Shown: piece by piece, positions 6,059 through 12,418 of the stretch
Layout: each line of letters starts with the position of its first letter
How positions within the stretch are numbered: the stretch's first letter is position 1
Assembly: GCA_017452305.1 (NCBI GenBank)
Contig: JAFTMQ010000083.1
Location: 1 to 12,713, forward strand
Length of the DNA stretch: 12,713 nt
DNA from: Clostridia bacterium
GTDB lineage: Bacteria > Bacillota > Clostridia > Christensenellales > Borkfalkiaceae
Reading direction: 5' to 3'
Made by a program: the position numbers and the translations under genes
Notes under the pieces: model-generated
Database searches by the model: none
The model's input: the letters and a program-made list of their open reading frames with translations, nothing else
What the model was told of the DNA's origin: nothing

Positions 6059-6087
6059 TTGCAAAATTATGCGATAGGTATTATAAT
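6059..6087 (+). promoter_or_regulatory. Sigma-A promoter positioned for a leaderless tsaE mRNA
   Basis: TTGCAA (6059-6064) and TATAAT (6082-6087) are separated by 17 nt. A start 7 nt after the -10 box falls on the A of the tsaE ATG at 6094. Only a weak AGG (6076-6078) precedes that ATG, 15 nt away. Confidence 0.6.
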
Positions 6088-6093
6088 AAAATT

Positions 6094-6495
6094 ATGGCGA
6101 CTATAATCACGAAAACAAGGGCGGAGACGGAAGCGTTCGCCGCCGAATATGCAAAGACGCTGCAAGCGGGCGACGTCGTCCTCTTAGACGGGGATATGGG
6201 GGCGGGTAAAACCGTCTTTTCCAAGGGCGTAGCGCGCGGCTTGGGTATTCAAGAGGAAGTAACGAGCCCCACTTACGCGTATATGAACGATTACGACGGG
6301 CGGCTTTTCCATTATGATTGCTACCGTATCGAGAGCGTGGAGCAGGCGGAAAACCTCGGGCTTGCCGACTATTTTGATATGGGCGGCATTTGCCTTATCG
6401 AGTGGGCGCAAAATATTGCCCCCTTACTGCCGCGCGGCTGTAAGCGGGTTTGTATTAGAAAGTTAAGCGAAAACGAACGCGAAATTGAGTATTGA
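6094..6495 (+). CDS. tsaE: tRNA t6A biosynthesis ATPase TsaE
   Basis: P-loop ATPase of the bacterial TsaB-TsaD-TsaE complex, which installs threonylcarbamoyl on A37 of ANN-reading tRNAs in the cytoplasm. Walker A is GDMGAGKT at residues 33-40. TSPTYAYMNDY, HYDCYRI and the C-terminal LIEWAQNIAPLLP are family hallmarks. The start at 6094 gives 133 aa and the usual N-terminus (IITKTRAETEAFA). An in-frame GTG at 6040 would add 18 residues with no family resemblance and a poor ribosome binding site. A promoter ends 6 nt before the ATG, so translation may be leaderless, or use read-through from ribU. It is the first gene of a tsaE-tsaB-rimI run. Confidence 0.94.
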   Translation: MATIITKTRAETEAFAAEYAKTLQAGDVVLLDGDMGAGKTVFSKGVARGLGIQEEVTSPTYAYMNDYDGRLFHYDCYRIESVEQAENLGLADYFDMGGICLIEWAQNIAPLLPRGCKRVCIRKLSENEREIEY

Positions 6496-6514
6496 GAACA
6501 TTTAGAGGGGAATT

Positions 6515-7138
6515 ATGCAGAATTTTTTGGCGGTGGATACGAGCGGGAATTACTTGACCGTCGTTGCCGTAAAAAACGGAAAAGCATTTTCGAGCTTTAT
6601 CGAAAATTGCGCGATGAAGCACTCTGTATCTTTAATGACGGCGGTGGACGAGGCTTTGAAAAAGGCGGAGCTGTCCTTGGACGAGTGCGACTTTTTTGCG
6701 TCTGTCGTGGGCGCGGGCTCGTTTACGGGCATTCGTATCGGCATATCGGTGGCAAAGGGATTTTGCTCGGCGTGCAATAAGCCCTCGTTGCCTATCACCT
6801 CTTTTGACGTGGCGGCATATAATACGGTAGGCGGCAAGCTTTTGTGTATCGTCGATGCCTTGCACGATTGCTATTATGCGTGCGGCTACGAGGACGGCGA
6901 GGTGGTGTATCCGCCTGCATATTTGACGGAAGAGGAAGTACTTGCGTTGGTGGAAAGCGGCTATAAGCTCGTTAGCTGTCAATCCGCGCCGATTGCAAAA
7001 AAGACGGAGCTTTGCCTTGTCGATCCCGTTGCGGGACTAGAAAAAGCGGCAATCGCTTTGGCGGCGAAAAACGCGTTTGCGCCCCTCACCGCGGTGTACG
7101 TGCGTAAGAGCTCGGCAGAGATAAATTTAGGGAAATGA
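6515..7138 (+). CDS. tsaB: tRNA t6A biosynthesis protein TsaB
   Basis: Inactive ASKHA-fold paralogue that scaffolds TsaD and TsaE in t6A synthesis. The N-terminus FLAVDTSGNYLTVVAV is the first phosphate-loop strand pair. HSVSLMTAVDEAL and the strongly conserved GAGSFTGIRIGISVAKG (about residues 69-85) identify the family. The 207 aa length is near the normal 220-230, with a short C-terminal half. AGAGGGG (6504-6510) provides the ribosome binding site, and the gap from tsaE is 19 nt, so the two are one operon. TsaD, the catalytic partner, is not encoded in the window. Confidence 0.94.
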   Translation: MQNFLAVDTSGNYLTVVAVKNGKAFSSFIENCAMKHSVSLMTAVDEALKKAELSLDECDFFASVVGAGSFTGIRIGISVAKGFCSACNKPSLPITSFDVAAYNTVGGKLLCIVDALHDCYYACGYEDGEVVYPPAYLTEEEVLALVESGYKLVSCQSAPIAKKTELCLVDPVAGLEKAAIALAAKNAFAPLTAVYVRKSSAEINLGK

Positions 7139-7139
7139 C

Positions 7140-7157
7140 GGGGGCAGGTACGCGTTT
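7140..7157 (+). repeat. Dispersed repeat copy forming the rimI leader
   Basis: GGGGGCAGGTACGCGTTT fills the whole gap between the tsaB stop (plus one base) and the rimI ATG at 7158. Its GGGGGCAGG must serve as the only Shine-Dalgarno-like sequence for rimI. Confidence 0.7.
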
Positions 7158-7607
7158 ATGGACGTAAACATACGGGAATGGACGGAAAACGACGCGGCGA
7201 GCGCAGCGCTTATCGAGCGCGCGTGCTTTAAAGAGGCGTGGACGTTAGAGGTCGTAAAACAATGCTTTCGTTATTCGCATTTTATCGGCTACGTTTTGGA
7301 ATTGGACGGCGATATTGTCGGCTACGTTTGCGGCAGCGCGATGTTCGAGGATTCCGAGCTAATGCGGATTGCGGTGCTTCCTACCCATCGCGGAAAGGGA
7401 CTTGGTAAGCTGCTTTTAGAGCGGTTTATCGAGGGTGTTTCTTCGCGCGGTGCGGAGCGCACGTTTTTGGAAGTGCGCGCTTCCAACGAGGCGGCGCTCG
7501 GCTTGTATCTCAAAAGCGGCTTTCAAAAAAACCGACTTCGCAAGCGGTATTATCCCGACGGTGAGGACGCGCTGGAAATGTGCAAGGCGTTGCTTTGCGA
7601 GGATTGA
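7158..7607 (+). CDS. rimI: Ribosomal protein S18-alanine N-acetyltransferase RimI
   Basis: GNAT-fold acetyltransferase expected to acetylate the N-terminal alanine of ribosomal protein S18 using acetyl-CoA. At 149 aa it has the usual length. The acetyl-CoA pyrophosphate loop is THRGKGLGKLLL (about residues 75-86), preceded by the strand LMRIAVLP. FLEVRASNEAALGLYLKSGF, then the KRYYPDGEDALEM ending, are typical of RimI rather than general GNATs. The tsaE-tsaB-rimI order is widely conserved. The ribosome binding site is unusual: it is supplied by the dispersed repeat immediately before the ATG. Confidence 0.92.
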   Translation: MDVNIREWTENDAASAALIERACFKEAWTLEVVKQCFRYSHFIGYVLELDGDIVGYVCGSAMFEDSELMRIAVLPTHRGKGLGKLLLERFIEGVSSRGAERTFLEVRASNEAALGLYLKSGFQKNRLRKRYYPDGEDALEMCKALLCED

Positions 7608-7704
7608 TTTGCATTGCGAAGGCTTGCGGAATAAATAAAAGGGGGACGGGGCGACGGTTAGGCTTTCCGACGTTTCGTTTTTACAAAAGGGAAAAGGGCA
7701 GGAT

Positions 7705-8367
7705 TTGTTATTTTTGCACGGGTATATGTCCTCAAAAGAGGCGTTTGCGCGGCAGATTGCGTATTTTTCAAGATTTTATCGGGTGACGGCGATAGATTTT
7801 TTGGGCTTTGGCAAAAGTAAGCCTTTGGACGCCCCCTTTTCGGTTGGGGATTACGCGGCGTGGCTAAATGAGGTCACCTTTTTGCTCCGTTTGCAAAAGC
7901 CGTCCGTCGTGGCGCATTCGTTTGGGTGCAGAGTGGCAATTAAGGCGGCTGCGCAGGACAACAGCTTATTTAATAAGCTGATTTTGACGGGCGCGGCGGG
8001 CGTTATTTTACGGCGCGGGTTTGGCTACCATATGAAGGTGGGGGCGTATCGGCTCGTGAAAAGGTTTGCGCCTACGTTTGCGGAGCGGAAATTCGGGAGC
8101 GCGGAATACCGCACTCTATCGCCCTTGATGAAAGAAAGTTATAAAAAAATCGTCAACGAGGATTTGCGCGGTTGCGCGCGGAAGGTGAAAAATCCCGTGC
8201 TAATTATCCAAGGCAGAGAGGATACCGTCACGCCCATGAACGAGGCGCAGGCGTATTTGGCAAGCTTTCCTTGCGCGGCGTTACGCGTGATGGACGGCGG
8301 ACATTTTGCCTTTGCGGAAAAGGCGTTGGCGTTTAATTTAATCACAGAGGAATTTTTATATGATTGA
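7705..8367 (+). CDS. Alpha/beta-hydrolase family protein, start uncertain
   Basis: Serine hydrolase fold with an intact triad, numbered from TTG 7705: nucleophile Ser72 in VAHSFGCRV, Asp173 in QGREDTVTP and His200 in GGHFAFAE. The oxyanion-hole LLFLHGY lies at the very start, and a lid region is at about 100-150. Substrate is unknown; esterase, lipase or C-C hydrolase are all possible. The only canonical start is TTG 7705, which would begin inside the first HG strand. The frame is open back to 7639, and the upstream codons (VRLSDVSFLQKGKGQD) look like the normal preceding strands. The likeliest real start is a non-standard ACG at 7654, 8 nt after GGGGG (7641-7645). Otherwise the gene has lost its ATG. 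The 3' end overlaps the Mur ligase start by 8 nt, so the two are coupled. Confidence 0.82.
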   Translation: MLFLHGYMSSKEAFARQIAYFSRFYRVTAIDFLGFGKSKPLDAPFSVGDYAAWLNEVTFLLRLQKPSVVAHSFGCRVAIKAAAQDNSLFNKLILTGAAGVILRRGFGYHMKVGAYRLVKRFAPTFAERKFGSAEYRTLSPLMKESYKKIVNEDLRGCARKVKNPVLIIQGREDTVTPMNEAQAYLASFPCAALRVMDGGHFAFAEKALAFNLITEEFLYD

Positions 8368-9958
8368 ACACGTTTTGAGGGGAATAGCCGCAGTCGTTAC
8401 CGCGTTTTTGTTCTGCGCGTCTACGCAAAAAGCCGTGGGCGCATTGCAACAGAGCGGTTATAAAAACGGCGCGTTTTTGCGTTGGCTGGGCAAGAAGGGG
8501 AATTTGTATTTTAACCGCTTGTCGGTGTTCGCGCTTTGCCTTGCGTTGACCTCGGGGATATGCTCCCTTTGCTTTTCCGTCTTCGGCGAACGGGTGGCGT
8601 TGATTTGCGCCGCCGTGCCTTTTTTGGGACTGTCCTTGCTTCTATATTGGGCGGATTACCGCTTCGCGTTGAAAGTGCCTTTTAAACGCACGGGACGGTT
8701 TAACCGCTTATTCGTCGGATACGTAATTTTGACGGCGGGGGCAGGCTTTGGCTTGTTGTCCTTGCTCGGTTGGTTAAAGGAACTTAACGGCTCGCAAATC
8801 TATGGGCTCGTGGCGTATCTTCCGTATGCAATTATGCCTATCGTCTTGCCCTTGCTCCTTTGCTTGACCAACTTAGTTTTCGGCGTTTTTGAGAATGCGA
8901 GAAACAAAAATTTTGTAAAACGTGCGGGGCAGGTATTAGATGAAAGTAAAACCGTGTGTATCGGTGTGGTGGGCAGCTACGGCAAAACGTCCGTAAAAAA
9001 TATCCTTGCCACACTCTTGCAAGAAAGATTTTTAGTAGTGGCTACGCCCGAATCCTACAACACGCCGATAGGGGTTGCTAAGACCGTTTTTTCGGACGAG
9101 TTTACGGGCAAGCAAATTTTGATTGCCGAGATGGGCGCGCGTAAGGCGGGGGACATTGCCGAGCTTTGTAAGCTTGTCAAGCCCGAGTACGCGGTGTTCA
9201 CGGGCGTGTGCGAACAACATATGCAGACGTTTGGCTCGGTACAAAATGCGTGGGCGGAAAAGAGTGAAATTTTAAAGTGCGGCGCGAAGAAGGTCGTTTG
9301 CGGCGAGGGCTTGCGCGAGCGTATTGAAGCGGAATTTTCGGGTGCGGAATGCGTGGCGTATGCCGAGCGCGTGAGCAATCTTTCCTTGCAGGCGACGGGC
9401 ACGGAGTTTACCCTCTGCGTGGACGGAAAAGAAGTTTCCGTTTCCACCAAATTGCTTGGCGGCGCGGCGGTGGAAAATATCGCGTTGGCGGCGCGGCTTT
9501 GCAGAGAGCTTGGTATGAGCGCGGAAGAAATTGCGGCGGGGATTGCCAAGCTGCAACCCGTTCCGCACAGATTACAGCTTATCGAAAGCGGCGGCGCGTA
9601 TATTTTGGACGACGGCTATAACTGCAACACAGTCGGCGCGAAAGAGGCGCTTGCGGCGCTTGGTCGGTTTGCAGGTAGAAAATGCGTAGTAACCCCCGGC
9701 ATTATCGAATGCGGCGTATTGGAAGAAAAAATCAACGGCGAGTTGGGCGAGGAAATTGCCAAGCTTGCGCCCGACAAGGTGATTTTGGTGGGCGAGACGT
9801 TGGTCGGCGCGGTGAAGGACGGTTACAAAAACGCGGGCGGCGACGAGAAGAAATTGTCCACCGTCAAGGACTTGAAAGGCGCGCAAGCCGCGCTTGGCGA
9901 GTGGGTTGGCAAGGGCGACGCCGTTTTGTTCTTAAACGATTTGCCAGACGTTTATTGA
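8360..9958 (+). CDS. murF: Membrane-anchored Mur ligase, MurF-type
   Basis: ATP-dependent amide ligase of the Mur family, 532 aa. The central ATPase domain begins at about residue 195 with the P-loop GSYGKTS (205-211). NTPIGVAKT, EMGARKAGDIAEL and EQHMQTFGS follow, then AWAEKSEIL with the lysine usually carbamylated in Mur ligases. The C-terminal domain starts near PVPHRLQ and holds ILDDGYNCN (D417-D418), the counterpart of the MurF DD-YN-N signature. MurF normally adds D-Ala-D-Ala to UDP-MurNAc-tripeptide, and ddl is the next gene. The UDP-binding N-terminal domain of MurF is absent. Residues 1-180 form a membrane domain of about five or six hydrophobic segments. The enzyme may be a membrane-tethered MurF or act on another precursor. 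No separate ribosome binding site is obvious beyond coupling to the overlapping hydrolase gene. Confidence 0.83.
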   Translation: MIEHVLRGIAAVVTAFLFCASTQKAVGALQQSGYKNGAFLRWLGKKGNLYFNRLSVFALCLALTSGICSLCFSVFGERVALICAAVPFLGLSLLLYWADYRFALKVPFKRTGRFNRLFVGYVILTAGAGFGLLSLLGWLKELNGSQIYGLVAYLPYAIMPIVLPLLLCLTNLVFGVFENARNKNFVKRAGQVLDESKTVCIGVVGSYGKTSVKNILATLLQERFLVVATPESYNTPIGVAKTVFSDEFTGKQILIAEMGARKAGDIAELCKLVKPEYAVFTGVCEQHMQTFGSVQNAWAEKSEILKCGAKKVVCGEGLRERIEAEFSGAECVAYAERVSNLSLQATGTEFTLCVDGKEVSVSTKLLGGAAVENIALAARLCRELGMSAEEIAAGIAKLQPVPHRLQLIESGGAYILDDGYNCNTVGAKEALAALGRFAGRKCVVTPGIIECGVLEEKINGELGEEIAKLAPDKVILVGETLVGAVKDGYKNAGGDEKKLSTVKDLKGAQAALGEWVGKGDAVLFLNDLPDVY

Positions 9959-10050
9959 CGGCGTAGCCGTCGTGAATTGCCCTATGGGCATGAATTGACT
10001 TTGTCATGAATTGTCGCTTTCGCGACGTGAATTGATTTACTTTGTAAATC
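9957..10050 (+). repeat. Array of five mini-hairpins with RTGAATT linkers
   Basis: Stem-loops: GACGGC-gta-GCCGTC (9957-9971), GCCC-tat-GGGC (9979-9989), GAC-ttt-GTC (9997-10005), GTCGC-tttc-GCGAC (10013-10026) and GATTTAC-ttt-GTAAATC (10034-10050). They are separated by GTGAATT (9972), ATGAATT (9990), ATGAATT (10006) and GTGAATT (10027). Every hairpin begins with G and ends with C. Stem sequences differ completely but keep base pairing, while linkers are constant. The array starts inside the murF stop codon and ends at the ddl promoter. Confidence 0.85.
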
Positions 10051-10063
10051 GTTATTGTATAAT
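10036..10063 (+). promoter_or_regulatory. Possible ddl promoter overlapping the last array hairpin
   Basis: TATAAT (10058-10063) is a perfect -10 box. TTTACT (10036-10041), 16 nt upstream, is a fair -35 and lies inside the fifth hairpin of the array. Transcription would start near 10070. Confidence 0.5.
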
Positions 10064-10110
10064 ACAAACGAAACACCAAAGCGGAAAAATATTCGCGGAG
10101 GTGTTTTTTT

Positions 10111-11259
10111 ATGCGCAAAATCGTGGTGTTGTTTGGGGGCAAATCGTGCGAGCGGGAAATTTCTGTGTTGACGGGGGTGTTTGCGGTGAATATTTTGCAG
10201 GCGGCGGGGCACGCCGTCCTGCCCGCCTATATACATACGGACGGGAAAATATATACGGCGGCGGGAATGACGGACGTGGGCTTTTTCCGCAATTTCAACC
10301 GTGCGAAAACGAAGGAAATTTTCTTCTACGGGGCTACCGTGTACGCGTTGAACGAGAAAAAGGGCAAGCTAAAACCCTTATTTAAGACGGAGGCGGCACT
10401 CAACTGCTGCCACGGCGGCTTGGGGGAGGGGGGCGGCGTTTCCGCATTGATGGCGTGGCACGGTATTCCGCTCGCTTCCCCCGATTTGACGGCGTCGGGG
10501 GTGCTCATCGACAAGTGCTTGACCAAAGTGGCGATGCGCGGGCTAAATATCCCCGTCGTAGAATATATCCGCGTCAACGAGCGGGATTATCAAAAACGAG
10601 GCGCGTTTTTATTGAAAACGATAGGAAGTAGGCTCAAATTCCCCGTTGTGGTAAAGCCTGCGCATTTAGGCTCGTCCATCGGCATTTCCGTTGCGAAAAA
10701 CGAGGGGGAAGCCAAGGCGGCGATAGAGCGCGCTTTCGTCATTGATAACCGCGTGATTATCGAGCGGTATTTAAAGGATAAGCAGGACGTCAACTGCGCG
10801 GCGTATTCCGTCGGCGGTGAAATTTTTGTTTCCGAGCCGGAAAAGGCGTTTGGCGAGGGGCTGTATTCCTTTGAGGAAAAGTATATCAAACGCGGCGCGG
10901 ACGGTGTGCGCTCTAAAAGTGATATTTCCGAAAATCAAGGGGGCAGGTACGAGGCGAACGGCGGTTTTAGCAAAGAAATTCGGGATAAAATCCGCGCATA
11001 TACAAGGACGATTTACAAGCGTATGGACTTAAAAGGGATTGTGCGTATGGACTTTTTACTTTCGCAAGGCAAGGTGTATCTTTGCGAGGTAAACACCGTG
11101 CCCGGCTCGCTTGCCTATTATTTGTTTTGCGAGCGCGTATCCGACGCTAAGCGGTTGTTTACCGCCGTGATTGAAGAGGCGATTTCCACCTTTCAAGACG
11201 AAAAAAAGGGGTTTATCACGACGGGAATTTTGGACGGCGTGCAAATTAAACGAAAATAA
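10111..11259 (+). CDS. ddl: D-alanine--D-alanine ligase
   Basis: ATP-grasp ligase that joins two D-alanines for peptidoglycan precursors in the cytoplasm. N-terminal domain: VVLFGGKSCEREISVLTG, then CCHGGLGEGGGVSALMAWHGIPLASPDL and the DKCLTKVAMRGLNIPV segment. The ATP-grasp domain has FPVVVKPAHLGSSIGISV, VIIERYL and, at the metal site, MDFLLSQGKVYLCEVNTVPGSLAYYLF. GSLAYYLF replaces the more common GFT ending and is seen in a clostridial Ddl subgroup, as I recall. At 382 aa it is a little long. An added stretch at about residues 262-286, between EEKYI and SKEIRDK, carries the dispersed repeat. GGAGG (10097-10101), 9 nt before ATG, fixes the start. It is functionally paired with the MurF-type gene upstream. 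Confidence 0.94.
   Translation: MRKIVVLFGGKSCEREISVLTGVFAVNILQAAGHAVLPAYIHTDGKIYTAAGMTDVGFFRNFNRAKTKEIFFYGATVYALNEKKGKLKPLFKTEAALNCCHGGLGEGGGVSALMAWHGIPLASPDLTASGVLIDKCLTKVAMRGLNIPVVEYIRVNERDYQKRGAFLLKTIGSRLKFPVVVKPAHLGSSIGISVAKNEGEAKAAIERAFVIDNRVIIERYLKDKQDVNCAAYSVGGEIFVSEPEKAFGEGLYSFEEKYIKRGADGVRSKSDISENQGGRYEANGGFSKEIRDKIRAYTRTIYKRMDLKGIVRMDFLLSQGKVYLCEVNTVPGSLAYYLFCERVSDAKRLFTAVIEEAISTFQDEKKGFITTGILDGVQIKRK
10939..10950 (+). repeat. Dispersed repeat copy inside ddl
   Basis: GGGGGCAGGTAC, preceded by CAA exactly as in the copy at 51-65. It encodes G-G-R-Y (residues 277-280), a different reading frame from the ribU copy. No complementary arm is nearby. The match ends at GTACG, so this copy is shorter than the others. 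Confidence 0.55.
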
Positions 11260-11304
11260 AGCGAAAGACCGACAAAATCAAGGTGGGTAATTTGTTTAAT
11301 ACTC

Positions 11305-11333
11305 TTGACAAAAATGGGAAAATATACTATACT
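11305..11333 (+). promoter_or_regulatory. Sigma-A promoter of the zinc-ribbon membrane protein
   Basis: TTGACA (11305-11310) and TATACT (11328-11333) with a 17-nt spacer give a predicted start near 11340. The leader of about 26 nt contains the GGAGG ribosome binding site. No terminator hairpin is visible between ddl and this promoter, so read-through is also possible. Confidence 0.8.
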
Positions 11334-11365
11334 TGTTGTAACCATTGATTTTACGGAGGAAAAGT

Positions 11366-12286
11366 ATGGACGAAACGACAGTAAAAAAATGTCCACAATG
11401 CGGTGCTACCGTCGCGGAAGGCAATGTATTTTGCGCAGCTTGCGGGTATAAACTTCGCGAGAGGACGGAAAAGGATTTGACGGATGAGGAAAAGGAAAAA
11501 CGTGACGAAAAAGAGTACGTTGAAGCCAAGAAGAGTTTGTTAAGCTCGATGAAAACCATTAGCATTATTCAAACGATTGCCTATTATGCGATTTACGCTG
11601 CGGTTGTCGTGCTCGTCCTTTTTGGATTTGGGATTATAGGCAAAAGAATGAACTTTAATCTAATTAAATTTCTTTCTCACCCGACGTTCTTTGTGTTCAT
11701 CATGGCGGGCTATATGCTTATTTTGACCACCATCGATTGTATCGGTTTGCATATCGGTATTAAAACGGTGAAGGAACGTAATATCAACGCAAAGCGCTTT
11801 GTAAAGGTTGCACTTAAAAATTTGACGAAAATGAAACCCAAAAAAGATATGTTCTCTTTGGTGGAATTTAAGGGTTCGGCATTAAATATTAAAACAAAGA
11901 CGAAAGAGGCAATTATTACCGACGAGGCGAGGGCTTGCAGAATTGTGTTGGCGGCAATCCCCGAGTTTGAAAAGAGATTCCGCGTGGAATTGTTGATTAG
12001 ACAACTTTGTATTGTTGCAATGTCCGTTGGGGCAGTATTCTTGTACGCCCCTTTGACCGTTTTGTTTAGTGGCACAGGGATATTCTCTTATTTCTTGCCG
12101 ATAATTGCTACGATTGCACTTTTCGCGCTTTCGGCTGTGCCCTCGATGATCATTTCCTTGGGCAGAATTAAAAAGCAAAAAGAATGGTTTAACGCTGCGG
12201 AAATCGAAGAGGTTTCGCAAGAGACGTCTGCGGATAACGACGATGACGATGGTAGCGTGGATTTAAGCAGTTTATTCCAAGATTGA
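11366..12286 (+). CDS. Zinc-ribbon membrane protein of unknown function
   Basis: I do not recognise a named family. The 306-residue protein starts with a zinc ribbon (C9-P-Q-C12, C23-A-A-C26), a module common in clostridial membrane proteins. A highly charged segment (about 29-56, many Lys/Glu, likely helical) follows. About four membrane segments come next (near 67-90, 103-128, 210-232, 236-262), with a basic cytoplasmic domain of about 80 residues between the second and third. The C-terminus is an acidic tail with four Asp in a row, ending DLSSLFQD. The ATG at 11366 is chosen because GGAGG (11355-11359) lies 6 nt upstream; an upstream in-frame start at 11345 would precede it. The gene is visibly more AT-rich than its neighbours and has its own promoter. 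Confidence 0.85.
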   Translation: MDETTVKKCPQCGATVAEGNVFCAACGYKLRERTEKDLTDEEKEKRDEKEYVEAKKSLLSSMKTISIIQTIAYYAIYAAVVVLVLFGFGIIGKRMNFNLIKFLSHPTFFVFIMAGYMLILTTIDCIGLHIGIKTVKERNINAKRFVKVALKNLTKMKPKKDMFSLVEFKGSALNIKTKTKEAIITDEARACRIVLAAIPEFEKRFRVELLIRQLCIVAMSVGAVFLYAPLTVLFSGTGIFSYFLPIIATIALFALSAVPSMIISLGRIKKQKEWFNAAEIEEVSQETSADNDDDDGSVDLSSLFQD

Positions 12287-12300
12287 CGATTACCTACAAA

Positions 12301-12403
12301 AAACGCCCCCGATATAGGGTGATGTCCTTAGCGGAGAATTTTACACTTTGGGTAAAGTGCGAGCATCGCATTTGACTAGTCAAATGCAAATGGGCTAAGC
12401 CCA
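12301..12403 (+). repeat. Run of hairpins downstream of the zinc-ribbon gene, with a 20-nt perfect palindrome
   Basis: CGCCC/GGGTG can pair weakly near the left end. CACTTT-GGGT-AAAGTG follows (12344-12359). GCATTTGACTAGTCAAATGC (12368-12387) is a perfect palindrome with no spacer. TGGGC-TAA-GCCCA lies at 12391-12403. No open frame or recognisable RNA gene covers this stretch. The palindrome can form a DNA cruciform but only a strained RNA hairpin, which makes a protein-binding or recombination site as likely as an RNA role. Confidence 0.6.
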
Positions 12404-12418
12404 AACCCATATAACAAG

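Noticed and set aside
6040..6093. GTG start adding 18 residues to TsaE
   Set aside because: The added residues do not resemble TsaE, the ribosome binding site is poor, and the segment overlaps a consensus promoter.
8737..8745. Sixth copy of the dispersed word in the Mur ligase gene
   Set aside because: Only GGGGGCAGG matches, and it encodes a plausible Gly/Ala membrane turn. Nine bases of G-rich coding sequence are not enough to claim a copy.
9957..10050. CRISPR array
   Set aside because: The constant parts are only 7 nt, the variable parts are palindromes of varying length, and there are no cas genes. The same reasoning applies to 12479-12682.
54..10950. DNA uptake sequence or Chi site as explanation of the GGGGGCAGGTACGCGTT word
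   Set aside because: It is too long for known Firmicute Chi sites, and its shared loop sequence in two terminators fits an inserted element better. The strict + strand bias keeps this option open but unproven.
12283..12318. Promoter TTGACG with TATAGG for a small RNA after the zinc-ribbon gene
   Set aside because: The spacing is about 24 nt, too long for a sigma-A promoter.
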